Assembly: GCF_004354555.1 (NCBI RefSeq)
Contig: NZ_PUFH01000004.1
Location: 310,001 to 374,000 of the forward strand
DNA from: Leuconostoc citreum
GTDB lineage: Bacteria > Bacillota > Bacilli > Lactobacillales > Lactobacillaceae
DNA length: 64,000 nucleotides
Direction of reading: 5' to 3'
This document shows, one piece after another, positions 43,127 through 52,672 of the stretch. How positions within the stretch are numbered: position 1 is the first letter of the stretch; each line of letters opens with the position of its first letter. The position numbers were made by a program, and so were the translations under genes. Under the pieces are notes generated by a model. That model ran no database searches and had not been told where the DNA came from. It saw only the letters and a list, made by a program, of their open reading frames with translations.

Positions 43127-44410
43127 ATGTCTGGTGTAATTGTTGTTGGTTCGCAATGGGGCGATGAAGGTAAAGGTAAGATAGTAGACTTTTTTGCAGA
43201 GCATGCAGATGCAGTTGTGCGCTATCAAGGTGGCAATAATGCCGGTCATACTATCTGGCATGGCAATACAAAATTTGAGTTGTCAGCTTTACCTTCAGGA
43301 ATCCTAACAGAAGGCCAATTAGCAGTTATTGGTAATGGTGTTGTGGTAAACCCTGAGGCTTTGCTTGCAGAAATTGCGGAAGTACAGTCTCAAGGTATTG
43401 CAATTGATAATTTGCGAATTTCAAATCGTGCGCATGTTATCATGCCTTATCACATTGCGCTTGATAAAGCTGCAGAATCATCAACAAATAATCGTATTGG
43501 TACAACTAAAAAAGGAATTGGTCCGGCTTATACAGATAAAATTTCACGTGTTGGTATTCGTGTGGCAGACTTAGTTGATCCTGATGTATTTGCTAAGTTG
43601 CTAAAAGAATACTTACCGTTTAAAAATGCACAATTGACCAAATTGTACAATGAAGAAGCACTGAACTACGATGACATTTATGAAACTTATGTTGAATATG
43701 GGCGTCAATTGGCGCCATATGTGACTGATACTTCCTATTTGCTTGGTCAGATGATGGCCAACAAAAAGCGTGTCGTTTTTGAGGGTGCCCAAGGTATTAT
43801 GCTTGATGTTGATCATGGCACTTATCCTTATGTTACTAGTTCAAATCCTACTGCTGGTGGGGTTATGAATGGTGCTGGCGTAGGACCAAAACAAATTCAA
43901 GACGTGGTCGGGGTCATCAAAGCCTATACGTCACGTGTTGGGGAAGGCCCTTTCCCAACGGAATTACATGACGACATTGCTGATCATATTCGTGAAGTTG
44001 GTCATGAATATGGGGTGGTTACTAAGCGACCACGTAGAATTGGTTGGTTAGATGCTGTTGCGTTGCGACATGCGGTACAAGTATCTGGCTTGACAAAGTT
44101 AGCAATTAACTCACTTGATGTTTTGACCGGATTAAAAACGCTTAAAATCGCTACATCATACACCTATAAAGGCGAAGAAATTCATCATTTTCCAGCATCA
44201 GACACATGGTTTGAAGGCTTAGATGTTAACTTTGAGACACTACCTGGATGGGATGAGGATATTACTGGTGTGCAATCATTTGATGAATTACCAGCTAATG
44301 CGCAAAACTATTTAAAGCGTATTTCTGATTTATTGTCGGTCGACTTGTTAAGCTTTGCTGTGGGACCAAAGCCTGAGGAAACTCATTTACTCAGTGACGT
44401 TTGGCAATAA
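43127..44410 (+). CDS. purA: Adenylosuccinate synthetase
   Basis: PurA joins aspartate to IMP with GTP, the first step to AMP. The 427-residue enzyme has [46 protein letters not shown] and the closing [15 protein letters not shown] lies seven bases before ATG 43127. It is preceded by a long structured leader and a possible PurR box, and followed at 29 bases by a YiiX-like gene. Confidence 0.97.
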   Translation: MSGVIVVGSQWGDEGKGKIVDFFAEHADAVVRYQGGNNAGHTIWHGNTKFELSALPSGILTEGQLAVIGNGVVVNPEALLAEIAEVQSQGIAIDNLRISNRAHVIMPYHIALDKAAESSTNNRIGTTKKGIGPAYTDKISRVGIRVADLVDPDVFAKLLKEYLPFKNAQLTKLYNEEALNYDDIYETYVEYGRQLAPYVTDTSYLLGQMMANKKRVVFEGAQGIMLDVDHGTYPYVTSSNPTAGGVMNGAGVGPKQIQDVVGVIKAYTSRVGEGPFPTELHDDIADHIREVGHEYGVVTKRPRRIGWLDAVALRHAVQVSGLTKLAINSLDVLTGLKTLKIATSYTYKGEEIHHFPASDTWFEGLDVNFETLPGWDEDITGVQSFDELPANAQNYLKRISDLLSVDLLSFAVGPKPEETHLLSDVWQ

Positions 44411-44439
44411 TGTCTTATAACTTAGAAGGTGAGTAAGCA

Positions 44440-44961
44440 ATGGTAACATTACAAGCAGCAGATTTGTTATTCGTACGAAATCAACATGATGGCATGGATG
44501 ATGCTATTGCAGCCGCAACTGGCGATTATGTTCATGTTGGTATTGTGGTTGATGAGACACATGTTATTCATGCTAGTCCAAAATATGGTGTGGCAACGCA
44601 AACACTGGCACAATTTTTGTCGGATTCACCACATCCTGATCTTTATCGACCAGAAATTCAAAAACATCAAGCTGAGAATGTGATTGCGCAAGCCAAGACA
44701 TACGAAGGTTTATCTTATAATAAAACTTTTTATCCAGATGGTGACGGTATTTATTGTTCACAGTTAGTAGAGTTAGCCTTTCAGGGTATGATTACATTTC
44801 CGACACAACCGTTACATTTTAATGATGATAAACAAGAAGTGTCAGATTATTGGCAGCATTATTATGACAAGCTAAATGTTGCTGTGCCAATTAACCAACC
44901 TGGCTCAAACCCAGAAGCCATGGCAAAAGATAAAAATTTAAAGTTTATTGACAAATTGTAA
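44440..44961 (+). CDS. YiiX-like papain-fold (NlpC/P60 superfamily) hydrolase
   Basis: The 173-residue protein has the permuted papain-like layout: His32 in GDYVHVGIV with VIHASPKYGV after it, and Cys106 in GIYCSQLVELAF. Members of this group are thiol hydrolases, and some act on peptides or acyl groups. There is no signal peptide, so it is probably cytosolic. AGAAGGTGAG precedes ATG 44440. Likely co-transcribed with purA. Confidence 0.75.
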   Translation: MVTLQAADLLFVRNQHDGMDDAIAAATGDYVHVGIVVDETHVIHASPKYGVATQTLAQFLSDSPHPDLYRPEIQKHQAENVIAQAKTYEGLSYNKTFYPDGDGIYCSQLVELAFQGMITFPTQPLHFNDDKQEVSDYWQHYYDKLNVAVPINQPGSNPEAMAKDKNLKFIDKL

Positions 44962-45013
44962 AAAACACGATTCCGCAACGACTAATCATGAGTCGCTAAG
45001 AATCGTGTTTTTC
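44961..45013. terminator. Bidirectional terminator between YiiX-like gene and clpE
   Basis: AAAAACACGATTC..CGACT pairs with AGTCG..GAATCGTGTTTTT. It serves the convergent genes on both strands. Confidence 0.85.
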
Positions 45014-47077
45014 TTATGCTTTAACAGGAGATGCTTGATTTTCAGTGATAACAATATGATTGGCATCATCTAAATCAGCAAGTAATACGGTACTTGCTGG
45101 ATGTGCCAAGTAGTAATCTGCCAGTTGATCTGCAATCTTATCTTGCAAGACACGCCGTAGAGGTCTTGCCCCTAGTGCAGGATTATAACCAAGTTCAGCT
45201 AACTTAGCTTTTGCTGAATCGCTAACAATGACATTCAGATTATTATCAGCCAAATTAGTGTTCATGTCAGCTAAGAGTAAATCAACAATAGTCAGTAAAT
45301 GCTTTTGAGTGAGTGTTTGGAATTCAATAATATCATCAAAACGGTTCAAAAATTCAGGACGGAAATAATTTTCTAGGCGTTGCAAAAGTCTGCTTTGCGC
45401 ATCAACTTGATTGAAGCCCATTGGTGTATTACCAGTATCTGTTGAACCGGCATTAGAAGTCATAATAACAATAGTATCTTTGAAACTAACAACATGTCCT
45501 TGAGCATCCGTTAAGCGACCATCATCTAAAATCTGCAAGAACATATTCATGACATCAGGATGGGCTTTTTCAGCTTCATCAATTAAAACTAATGAATAAG
45601 GGTGACGGCGAACTTGCTCTGTTAATTGACCGGCTTCTTCATACCCAACATAACCAGCAGGAGCGCCAATGAGCTTAGATACGGCATGCTTTTCCATATA
45701 TTCTGACATATCAAATCGAATTAAAGCGTCTTTGCTACCAAACATCTCTTGCGCTAACTGCTTGGCGAGCTCAGTCTTACCAACACCCGTTGGACCAACA
45801 AAGAGGAAAGAACCAATAGGACGACCAGATTTTGTTAAACCAATTCGGTTACGACGAATGGCTTTAGCAACCGTTGCCACTGCATCATCTTGTCCAATAA
45901 TGTGCGTTGATAGATTTTGATCAAGTGTCTGTAGTTGATTAGCTTCGTTTTCTTTTAGTGCACCTACAGGAATATCGGTCTTATCTTCAATGATTTGTAA
46001 AATATCTTTTTCTGTAATTGCTTGAGGTTTAAACATTTCAGGGTGCGCCTCAACTTGCGCTTTCTGTGATGTTAGCTGGTTGGCTTGATCGCGCCAGTAG
46101 CTTGCTTTTTCAAAATCCTCTTTATCAATGGCTTCTTGCTTTAGGCTCTCAGCGTGATCAATTTTTGCTTGGATTGTTTTAGGGTCAGCGATTTTCATTG
46201 ACAGGTTCTTACGTGAACCAGCTTCATCAATGAGATCAATGGCTTTATCAGGTAAAAAGCGTTCTGTGATATAACGATCTGAGAGATCGACGGCAGCTGT
46301 TATTGCTTCGTCAGTAAACGCAACGTGATGATAATCTTCATATCGCTTTTGGATACCTTTTAAGATTGTAATTGTGGCTGACTTACTTGGTTCGTTAACC
46401 TGTACAGGTTGAAAACGACGCGCAATGGCACCGTCTTTTTCGATTTTACGGTACTCGTTTAAGGTTGTGGCACCAATGAGTTGAAATTCCCCTCGGGCCA
46501 GAGCTGGCTTTAATATATTGCCAGCATCCATACCGCCTTCAGCGTTACCAGCACCCATGATTTCATGTATTTCGTCGATGAATAAAATGACATCATCATT
46601 ACTTGCCACTTCCTTCATTAGTTGACGCATACGTCCTTCAAATTGTCCTCGCATGGCTGTACCTTGTACCATGGCGGACATATCTAGACGAATCACTTCT
46701 TTGGAACGCAATTTTTCAGGGACTTTGTTAGCAACAATGGCTTGGGCCAAGCCTTCAACAACGGCCGTTTTACCAACACCTGCTTCACCGATTAAAACAG
46801 GATTGTTTTTTGTGCGTCGATTTAAAATTTCAATTGTTCGGGAAATTTCTTGATCACGCCCGATAACAGGATCAAGCTTACCTTCACGGGCTTGCTGCGT
46901 TAGATTTATACCGTATTCTTCGAGTAAAGTAGGGCGTTTATTTTGTTTGTTTTTTTTATCTTGTGTTGTGTTTGACGTTGACTGGTTGGCTGAACTCGTT
47001 TGCATTTGTTCATTCATAGCCCGCATCATCTCATCAAAATTGATGTTACCAAATCCAAATGGGTCTTGTGATGCCAT
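45014..47077 (-). CDS. clpE: ClpE-type Clp ATPase lacking the zinc finger
   Basis: An AAA+ unfoldase of 687 residues with two ATPase modules: GEAGVGKTA near residue 101 and [11 protein letters not shown] near 433, each with its Walker B ([20 protein letters not shown]). Segments such as [32 protein letters not shown] and [14 protein letters not shown] are ClpE-like. A Gln/Ser/Asn-rich N-terminus replaces the CxxC zinc finger of ordinary ClpE. A UVR-like linker ([17 protein letters not shown]) is present. I prefer ATG 47077 after GGTGAT; ATG 47119 with AAAGGA is possible. A CIRCE site lies upstream. Confidence 0.85.
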   Translation of the reverse strand: MASQDPFGFGNINFDEMMRAMNEQMQTSSANQSTSNTTQDKKNKQNKRPTLLEEYGINLTQQAREGKLDPVIGRDQEISRTIEILNRRTKNNPVLIGEAGVGKTAVVEGLAQAIVANKVPEKLRSKEVIRLDMSAMVQGTAMRGQFEGRMRQLMKEVASNDDVILFIDEIHEIMGAGNAEGGMDAGNILKPALARGEFQLIGATTLNEYRKIEKDGAIARRFQPVQVNEPSKSATITILKGIQKRYEDYHHVAFTDEAITAAVDLSDRYITERFLPDKAIDLIDEAGSRKNLSMKIADPKTIQAKIDHAESLKQEAIDKEDFEKASYWRDQANQLTSQKAQVEAHPEMFKPQAITEKDILQIIEDKTDIPVGALKENEANQLQTLDQNLSTHIIGQDDAVATVAKAIRRNRIGLTKSGRPIGSFLFVGPTGVGKTELAKQLAQEMFGSKDALIRFDMSEYMEKHAVSKLIGAPAGYVGYEEAGQLTEQVRRHPYSLVLIDEAEKAHPDVMNMFLQILDDGRLTDAQGHVVSFKDTIVIMTSNAGSTDTGNTPMGFNQVDAQSRLLQRLENYFRPEFLNRFDDIIEFQTLTQKHLLTIVDLLLADMNTNLADNNLNVIVSDSAKAKLAELGYNPALGARPLRRVLQDKIADQLADYYLAHPASTVLLADLDDANHIVITENQASPVKA

Positions 47078-47142
47078 AATATCACCGTGTGTGATCCTGA
47101 AAAAACGTGATGCACACATTTTCCTTTCTTAATTATGTCTCA

Positions 47143-47170
47143 AGTATAGCACCTAAAGATTAAATCGCAA
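47143..47170 (-). promoter_or_regulatory. Promoter of clpE
   Basis: On the minus strand TTGCGA (47170-47165), 16 bases and TATACT (47148-47143) make a plausible vegetative promoter. The CIRCE element begins six bases upstream of the -35. Confidence 0.6.
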
Positions 47171-47176
47171 TTAAAA

Positions 47177-47203
47177 TTAGCACTCTTTTATTTAGAGTGC
47201 TAA
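47177..47203. promoter_or_regulatory. CIRCE element (HrcA operator)
   Basis: TTAGCACTC, nine bases, GAGTGCTAA: an exact match to the CIRCE consensus arms and spacing. It lies between the divergent clpE and the 57-residue ORF. Its right arm falls in the -35 region of the rightward promoter (TATAAT at 47217-47222), and its left arm is just upstream of the clpE -35, so it may control either or both in the heat-shock response. Confidence 0.93.
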
Positions 47204-47239
47204 AAAGAAAATGTTGTATAATAATTGTGAGGTAAAATT

Positions 47240-47413
47240 ATGGATTATGAACAACAATTAAATGATTTGAGAGATGGTAAAATTGACGAATTAGCCATTA
47301 CGCCAGAAACCTTTCCCGCCTTTCAAAAAGTTTGGCGTGACTTTCCGTCTCAAAATAAAATAAGAGGCGTTGCAAGTAAGCAGGGTCATGTTAAATATAT
47401 TCGCGTAAATTAG
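47240..47413 (+). CDS. Small protein (57 aa) downstream of CIRCE
   Basis: An intact frame from ATG 47240 to TAG 47413 with GAGG seven bases upstream and a TATAAT 18 bases before the start. The soluble protein reads MDYEQQLNDLRDGKIDELAI, followed by TPETFPAFQKVW and a GVASKQGHVKYIRVN end. It resembles a class of short uncharacterised lactic-acid-bacterial proteins. Its promoter overlaps the CIRCE site, so it may be heat-inducible. Confidence 0.7.
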   Translation: MDYEQQLNDLRDGKIDELAITPETFPAFQKVWRDFPSQNKIRGVASKQGHVKYIRVN

Positions 47414-47503
47414 TCGGCAATATCGTCGATTTTTATGCTACAATACTATAAGTTAAGCATTTTTAAGATATGCATATTTTAAAAAGTAAAAAGGGGCAGC
47501 GTC

Positions 47504-48511
47504 GTGGCATTTTCATTTGGACAACGAAACGTCGGTATCGATCTTGGTACTGCCAACACATACGTATATATTGAAGGGCGAGGCATTGTACTACGAGAAC
47601 CTTCAGTGGTTGCACGTAATACGCAAACCAATGAGGTTGTAGCTGTCGGCTCTGAAGCAAAAGACATGCTCGGCCGTACACCAGCTAGTATCGCAGCTAT
47701 TAGGCCAATGCGTGATGGTGTTATTGCAGACTATGATACAACTGTTGCAATGATTCGGTACTACCTTCAAAAGGCACTTGGTGGACGTATCGGTAAACCA
47801 TACGTTACAGTTGGCGTACCTTCAGGTGTGACAGCTGTTGAACGTCGCGCCGTGATTGATGCCGCCCGTGTGGCCGGCGCACGCGACGCCTATGTTATTG
47901 AAGAACCATTTGCCGCTGCTGTTGGTGCAGGTTTACCTGTAATGGATCCTACTGGTTCAATGGTGGTGGATATGGGTGGCGGTACTACTGATGTCGCTAC
48001 TATTTCTTTGGGTGGTATTGTGTCGAGTCGTTCGATTCGTATTGCCGGAGATAAATTAGACGAATCAATTGCCAATTTTGTACGGAATAAGTACAATGTA
48101 ACAATTGGCGAGCCAACCGCTGAACGCCTTAAGATAGAAATTGGCGCTGCGTCACTGGCGCTTGCACGCACATTACCAGATGCTTCCGTGCGTGGTCGAG
48201 ATTTGTTAACTGGTTTACCTAAGACAATTGATGTGACTGCTGAAGATGTTGCTATGGCGATTCAAGAGCCTGTCAGAGAGATTGTTATCGCTATTCGCGA
48301 AACCTTGGAATCCACGCAACCTGAATTGGCAGCTGATGTCATTGATCATGGTATGGTGTTAACAGGTGGCGGCGCTATGTTGCGTGATATGGATAAAATT
48401 ATTCAAGAAGCAACGAAGGTACCAGTTTTGATTGCAAACGAACCATTAGATGCAGTAGCTATTGGCACAGGCGAAGCCTTGAAGTCAATCGACGTTATGC
48501 GTCAAAATTAA
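47504..48511 (+). CDS. mreB: Rod shape-determining protein MreB
   Basis: MreB is the actin homologue that guides side-wall synthesis. The 335-residue protein has the phosphate loops [14 protein letters not shown] and [32 protein letters not shown] and the adenosine loop [15 protein letters not shown] 47504 is preceded by AAGGGG. A hairpin separates it from mreC, so the downstream genes may be expressed at a different level. Its presence in an ovoid genus is expected, as rod-type growth genes are kept in Leuconostoc. Confidence 0.95.
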   Translation: MAFSFGQRNVGIDLGTANTYVYIEGRGIVLREPSVVARNTQTNEVVAVGSEAKDMLGRTPASIAAIRPMRDGVIADYDTTVAMIRYYLQKALGGRIGKPYVTVGVPSGVTAVERRAVIDAARVAGARDAYVIEEPFAAAVGAGLPVMDPTGSMVVDMGGGTTDVATISLGGIVSSRSIRIAGDKLDESIANFVRNKYNVTIGEPTAERLKIEIGAASLALARTLPDASVRGRDLLTGLPKTIDVTAEDVAMAIQEPVREIVIAIRETLESTQPELAADVIDHGMVLTGGGAMLRDMDKIIQEATKVPVLIANEPLDAVAIGTGEALKSIDVMRQN

Positions 48512-48539
48512 TCATTTATTAAGATAAAGAATTAACATT

Positions 48540-48571
48540 AGCGTGGCGGCTGGCGCTACGCTTTTATTTTT
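48540..48571 (+). terminator. Hairpin terminator or attenuator between mreB and mreC
   Basis: AGCGTGGCG pairs with CGCTACGCT (one G:U) around GCTGG, followed by a T-rich tract. It would reduce read-through into mreCD. Confidence 0.75.
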
Positions 48572-48589
48572 GAAAAAGGGGACAACAAC

Positions 48590-49447
48590 ATGCGTAAAAT
48601 ATTTTCTTCACGTACCGTTGTGACAATGATTATTGCGTTTATTGTGATTATCGGATTAATCACAGGTTCTAACTGGTTAGCAAAACGTACCAACACACCG
48701 CCTTTTATTCAACGTTTTGGTAACGATTTGGCTGGGGGAGTCAGTCGTATTATTGCGGTACCTACGACAGCAATTGGGCGAACAGCCAATAGTATCGGTA
48801 ATTTATTAGATACTTTTGAAGAAAACCGCACGTTAAAGTCAAAGCTCGACCAGTTTGCGCAAGATAAGGTGCGACTACAAACCGTTGAAGAAGAAAATCG
48901 ATCACTGAAAAAACAATTAGGGCTACAGGCGACTTTAACCGACTATAAAACAGTTTCTGCTGTGACAATTAGTCGTTCACCAACAACTTGGCAGTCACAA
49001 TTAGTGATTAATAAAGGCACGAACACTGGCTTAAAAAAAGGTATGCCAGTGTTGTCAGGTGCTGGAATTATTGGTCGTATTAGCGAAGTCAATACAACAA
49101 ATGCAAAAGTGGCTTTAATTTCAGACACCAGTGAAGATGCTAATCGCTTTGCCATCACGATTAAGGGTGGTAGTGGCGATGTTAATGGTATTGTGACTGG
49201 ATTTAATCGAGAGAAAAATCAATTAATTATGGGACAGGTTACCTCAGATAGCACAATTAAATCAGGTGATTTGGTTGAAACGTCTGGTTTAGGTGGTGTG
49301 ATACCTGCTGGACTGTACGTGGGTAAAGTTGCGCGTGTGACAAAGGACGACTACGGTTTGTCAAAACGTATATATATTGAACCAGCAGCTGATTTGGGCA
49401 ATATTACCACGGTTATGGTTGCTGTATCTCAGTTAGGAGCAAAATAA
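48590..49447 (+). CDS. mreC: Rod shape-determining protein MreC
   Basis: A 285-residue bitopic protein: one helix (about residues 10-30), a coiled coil (LDTFEENRTLKSKLDQ to EENRSLKKQLG) and two outside beta domains (VISR-type SPTTWQSQLVINKGTNTGLKKGMPV, LVETSGLGGVIPAGL). It links MreB to wall synthases. AAAAGGGG lies before ATG 48590. Confidence 0.95.
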   Translation: MRKIFSSRTVVTMIIAFIVIIGLITGSNWLAKRTNTPPFIQRFGNDLAGGVSRIIAVPTTAIGRTANSIGNLLDTFEENRTLKSKLDQFAQDKVRLQTVEEENRSLKKQLGLQATLTDYKTVSAVTISRSPTTWQSQLVINKGTNTGLKKGMPVLSGAGIIGRISEVNTTNAKVALISDTSEDANRFAITIKGGSGDVNGIVTGFNREKNQLIMGQVTSDSTIKSGDLVETSGLGGVIPAGLYVGKVARVTKDDYGLSKRIYIEPAADLGNITTVMVAVSQLGAK

Positions 49448-49974
49448 TGGCATTTTGGCAAATAACACGGCTAAGGGTTGTTTATCCCGTTTTACTTGTA
49501 CTACTTCTTTTTGTTGATGGCGCTTTGATGGCTGGTATGGGCGGTATTTTTACTGCTTTTCCTTGGCATGTTTTACCAGTGACGACTTTAATTTGGTTAT
49601 TTTACGGTGTGCAGTTTGACGTTGAGGCGGATCTACCGTTCTGGCTTTACACTGTCTTAGTGGGTATCTTATTTGATATGTATTATACTGGCATTTTTGG
49701 GACCTACACAGTAGCCTTTGTTGCCGCGACAGCTTTAATGAAACAACTTAAGCGAGTATTAGATGAACGCTTATTAAGTGGGGCAACAATCTTTCTCATC
49801 AGTCTAGTCGTCTATTTGTTGATAACTTACTTTGCTGGCTTTGTCATTGGGATTGCCAATGTCAGTGTTGCCACTTTTCTTATGTATGAAGTGTTGCCCA
49901 CGGTAATACTAAATACTATAATTGCCACAGTTGGCTATTATCCTGTCTGGTCACTTTTTCAGTTTTTAAGATAG
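49447..49974 (+). CDS. mreD: Rod shape-determining protein MreD
   Basis: A 175-residue membrane protein with about five or six helices, typical in size and position for MreD. ATG 49447 overlaps the last base of mreC, so translation is coupled. Sequence alone is weakly conserved; the assignment rests largely on the mreBCD order. Confidence 0.9.
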   Translation: MAFWQITRLRVVYPVLLVLLLFVDGALMAGMGGIFTAFPWHVLPVTTLIWLFYGVQFDVEADLPFWLYTVLVGILFDMYYTGIFGTYTVAFVAATALMKQLKRVLDERLLSGATIFLISLVVYLLITYFAGFVIGIANVSVATFLMYEVLPTVILNTIIATVGYYPVWSLFQFLR

Positions 49975-49977
49975 GAC

Positions 49978-50006
49978 TTGACAAGTTGGCATAAAAAGGA
50001 TATATT
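49978..50006 (+). promoter_or_regulatory. Promoter of the T-box/ABC transporter operon
   Basis: TTGACA (49978-49983), a 17-base spacer and TATATT (50001-50006) form a near-perfect vegetative promoter directly after mreD. The predicted start is near 50013, the 5' end of the leader. Confidence 0.85.
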
Positions 50007-50020
50007 ATTGTCAATATTAA

Positions 50021-50265
50021 AAACGTTGAGCAGAAGAGTAGTTTGATTAATTTTTCAGAGAGTTTGCGGTTAGTGTGAGCAAATAAATTATTCAGATGAA
50101 CCACATCTGTGAGTATGTAGTTGAATTGAAGTAGGCTGCATCGGAAGTGCCCGTTATCGCATACAGTCTTTGGACTTATTGAGGTATTATCAGTGATGGT
50201 TAATACATTTAAGAGGTGGCACCGCGGTAACGCCCTCTGAGTAGTGATACTCGGAGGGCGTTTTT
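50021..50265 (+). promoter_or_regulatory. T-box riboswitch 1 with CAC (His) specifier
   Basis: Stem I can be drawn: CAGA (50031-50034) pairs with TCTG (50106-50109), GTTT with GAAC (50098-50101), and the 3' side of the specifier loop is CACA (50102-50105), facing AGTA. AGAGAG and the GGTTAGTGTG distal loop follow the T-box pattern. Antiterminator GAGGTGGCACCGCGG is at 50213-50227 and the competing terminator at 50231-50265. CAC followed by A reads histidine. Uncharged tRNA-His would allow transcription of the transporter. TGGC would pair with a G discriminator, which is not typical of tRNA-His, so the specificity should be checked. Confidence 0.9.
50231..50265 (+). terminator. Regulated terminator of T-box 1
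   Basis: CGCCCTCTGAGTA pairs with TACTCGGAGGGCG (one G:U) followed by T5. Confidence 0.9.
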
Positions 50266-50280
50266 GCTACTATGACAAAG

Positions 50281-50373
50281 ACTGAGTAAGTGATTTTGTG
50301 TGAGCAAGGTCAGAACATGAGGTGGCACCACGCTCGAGCGTCCTCTTGCAATATTTTGCAAGAGGGCTTTTTT
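50281..50373 (+). promoter_or_regulatory. Second T-box unit without a normal Stem I
   Basis: A second T-box core, GAGGTGGCACCACG (50319-50332), is followed by a terminator of its own. Only about 50 bases, including GTGTGAGCAAGG that resembles the distal Stem I loop, precede it, so there is no room for a full Stem I with specifier. It looks like a duplicate that lost its codon-reading part. Confidence 0.75.
50342..50373 (+). terminator. Terminator of the second T-box unit
   Basis: CCTCTTGCAA pairs with TTGCAAGAGG, followed by GC and T6. It lies 40 bases before the transporter genes. Confidence 0.9.
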
Positions 50374-50413
50374 AATATATAACATAATATTTAAATGTGA
50401 TAAGGAGAAAAAA

Positions 50414-51055
50414 ATGAACTATTTCCTCAATATTTTACCCAGCTTATTATCAGGCTTGAAAATGACACTGGGGGTGTTTTTTCTAACAATTGTTGGGTCT
50501 GTGCCACTAGGAATTATTGTTTCCCTAGGTATGAAGTCGGAGTACTTTACAATTCGTTGGCTAATTAATGGCTACATATGGATTATGCGAGGGACACCAT
50601 TACTCCTTCAGCTCATATTTGTTTATTATGGTTTAGGCATGATGGGTATTACATTTCCTCGATTTGAAGCTGCTGCTATTGCCTTTATTATTAATTATGG
50701 CGCTTATCTAGCCGAAATATTCAGAGGGGGGCTACAAGCGGTACCCCGTGGTCAATATGATGCGGCTAAGGTTCTTGGGCTCAATAAAGTACAAACTTTT
50801 TTTAAGATTATATTGCCACAAGTTATTAAAATTGTTGTACCATCTTTTGGAAACGAGATTATCAATCTGGTGAAAGATACGTCGTTAGTTTATGTTATTG
50901 GTTTGGGTGATATTCTGCGGGCTGGGAACATTGCTGCAAGTAGAGATGTTACGCTAGTGCCTTATCTATTAGTCGGCATGATTTATCTGTTGATGACGGC
51001 AATTGTGACTGTGTTGCTAAAACAAAGTGAAAGTCGTTTGAATGTTTGGAGGTAA
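50414..51055 (+). CDS. Polar amino acid ABC transporter, permease
   Basis: A 213-residue HisMQ-type permease with about five helices and the EAA-loop region RGGLQAVPRGQYDAAKVLGL. It is the first gene after the tandem T-box, with AAGGAG upstream. The T-box codon suggests histidine import, matching the HisXYZ-type transporters proposed for Lactobacillales; this is inference. The permease probably works as a homodimer since only one is encoded. Confidence 0.9.
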   Translation: MNYFLNILPSLLSGLKMTLGVFFLTIVGSVPLGIIVSLGMKSEYFTIRWLINGYIWIMRGTPLLLQLIFVYYGLGMMGITFPRFEAAAIAFIINYGAYLAEIFRGGLQAVPRGQYDAAKVLGLNKVQTFFKIILPQVIKIVVPSFGNEIINLVKDTSLVYVIGLGDILRAGNIAASRDVTLVPYLLVGMIYLLMTAIVTVLLKQSESRLNVWR

Positions 51056-51058
51056 CTG

Positions 51059-51697
51059 ATGTTAGAAATTAAAAACTTAACAAAAAAATATGCTGATAAC
51101 ACGATTTTTAAATCATTAGATTTAACTGTTCAAGATGGTGAAGTCTTGAGTATTGTGGGCCCATCAGGTATTGGTAAAACAACCCTAATTAAAATATTAG
51201 CTGGCTTAGAAACAGCTGACAGTGGTGAAATTAAACTAAATCATGACGTGCTAGCAGTCGATGGTTCTAGATCTGATGCGAAAGTGGGCCTCATCTTTCA
51301 AGATTTTAACTTATTTCCAAATTATTCAGTTTTAGACAATGTGGCTTTGGCACCGATTAGTGTTATGAAATTATCGAAAAGCGAAGCAAGACAAGTAGCC
51401 AAACAATTATTGGAAACATTAGGTATGAGCGATAAAGTTGCTCTCTACCCTTTCCAGTTATCGGGCGGGCAAAAACAACGAGTGGCGATTGCGCGAGCAC
51501 TAGCGATGCAACCGCAGATTTTGGCTTATGATGAACCAACGAGTGGGTTGGATGAAGCGTCAACACGTCAAGTGGCTGAGGTTGTTAAGACATTAAAACA
51601 ACAAGGTGTGACGCAGATGATTATTACACATGATCAATTCTTTGCCGAATTAGTGTCTGATCGTGTATTCGACTTTGCAACGGAGGTGAAACGATAA
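51059..51697 (+). CDS. Polar amino acid ABC transporter, ATP-binding protein
   Basis: A 212-residue ATPase with Walker A GPSGIGKTT near residue 35, Q-loop GLIFQDFNLFPN, signature LSGGQKQR, Walker B ILAYDEP and the switch His in IITHD. It lies three bases after the permease and overlaps the binding-protein gene by one base. Confidence 0.95.
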   Translation: MLEIKNLTKKYADNTIFKSLDLTVQDGEVLSIVGPSGIGKTTLIKILAGLETADSGEIKLNHDVLAVDGSRSDAKVGLIFQDFNLFPNYSVLDNVALAPISVMKLSKSEARQVAKQLLETLGMSDKVALYPFQLSGGQKQRVAIARALAMQPQILAYDEPTSGLDEASTRQVAEVVKTLKQQGVTQMIITHDQFFAELVSDRVFDFATEVKR

Positions 51698-52548
51698 TGG
51701 TCAGTATGAAACGTAAAATCATTGTGAACACGTTGGTTGGTTTAGCTTTTTTAGCCATTGTTATTTGGGCAATTCTGTCCCTTGGCGTTGGTAATAAGCA
51801 GAACAAAGACATGCAAGCTACAGCGCAAAAAGATGATTGGCAGCGTATTAAGCAAGAAAAACAAATTACTATCGGATTAGATGATACCTTTGTGCCAATG
51901 GGATTTAGAAACAAAGAAGGTAACATTGTGGGGTTTGATGTTGACCTAGCAAATGCAGTGTTTAAAAACATGGATATCAAAGTTAAGTGGCAACCTATTG
52001 ATTGGTCTATGAAAGAAACTGAACTAAACACGGGCAACATTGATGCGATTTGGAATGGTTATACTAAGACGACGGCGCGCGCTAAACAGGTGGCTTTTTC
52101 TGACACGTATCATCGGGCAACACAAGTTTTAGTGACATTAAAGAAAAATAATATTAATCGCTTTTCAGACATGAAAGGTAAAGTATTAGGAGATCAAACG
52201 GCTTCGAGTGGTGATGAGGGCTTTAATAAATACCCTGATGTTTTAAAACAGTACGTTAAAGACCAAAAAGTTGTTGGTTATGATACTTTTGATAAAGCAT
52301 TTAACGATCTAAATGCTGGAAGAATAGATGGATTACTCATTGATGAAGATTATGCGCGTTACTATGTGGCCCATCAGCCAAACCCTAAAGATTATACTGT
52401 GACTGTTGGCGCATTTCCTGTTGATATGACAGCAGTTGGTTTCAGAAAATCGGATAATAAGTTGCGTGAAGCAGTTAATAAAGCTTTAACACAATTCAAA
52501 AAAGATGGCCGTTTACAACAAATTGAAAACAAATGGTTTGCTAATTAA
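51697..52548 (+). CDS. Amino acid ABC transporter, solute-binding protein
   Basis: A family 3 binding protein of 283 residues (EKQITIGLDDTFVPMGFRN, GFDVDLANAVFK, YADARVFD-like recognition regions). Instead of a lipobox it has an N-terminal hydrophobic helix (residues 7-30) with no Cys, so it is probably held by an uncleaved anchor or released. With the T-box, histidine or another cationic or polar amino acid is the likely ligand. Confidence 0.9.
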   Translation: MVSMKRKIIVNTLVGLAFLAIVIWAILSLGVGNKQNKDMQATAQKDDWQRIKQEKQITIGLDDTFVPMGFRNKEGNIVGFDVDLANAVFKNMDIKVKWQPIDWSMKETELNTGNIDAIWNGYTKTTARAKQVAFSDTYHRATQVLVTLKKNNINRFSDMKGKVLGDQTASSGDEGFNKYPDVLKQYVKDQKVVGYDTFDKAFNDLNAGRIDGLLIDEDYARYYVAHQPNPKDYTVTVGAFPVDMTAVGFRKSDNKLREAVNKALTQFKKDGRLQQIENKWFAN

Positions 52549-52552
52549 AACA

Positions 52553-52587
52553 CAAAATCAAAGCTAAACAATAGCTTTGATTTTTTC
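52553..52587 (+). terminator. Terminator of the ABC transporter operon
   Basis: AAAATCAAAGCTA pairs with TAGCTTTGATTTT, followed by more T. Confidence 0.85.
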
Positions 52588-52672
52588 TTTAGAAAATAAC
52601 GATCATTTTGTCATGAATGTCTGAAAAATGTTAAACTAGTAGTATTATGAGTTGAGAGTCGAGAGGTGACAA

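Noticed and set aside
48511-48590. Separate promoter for mreCD
   Set aside because: I see no -35/-10 pair in the gap, only the hairpin. Read-through from mreB remains the simplest view.
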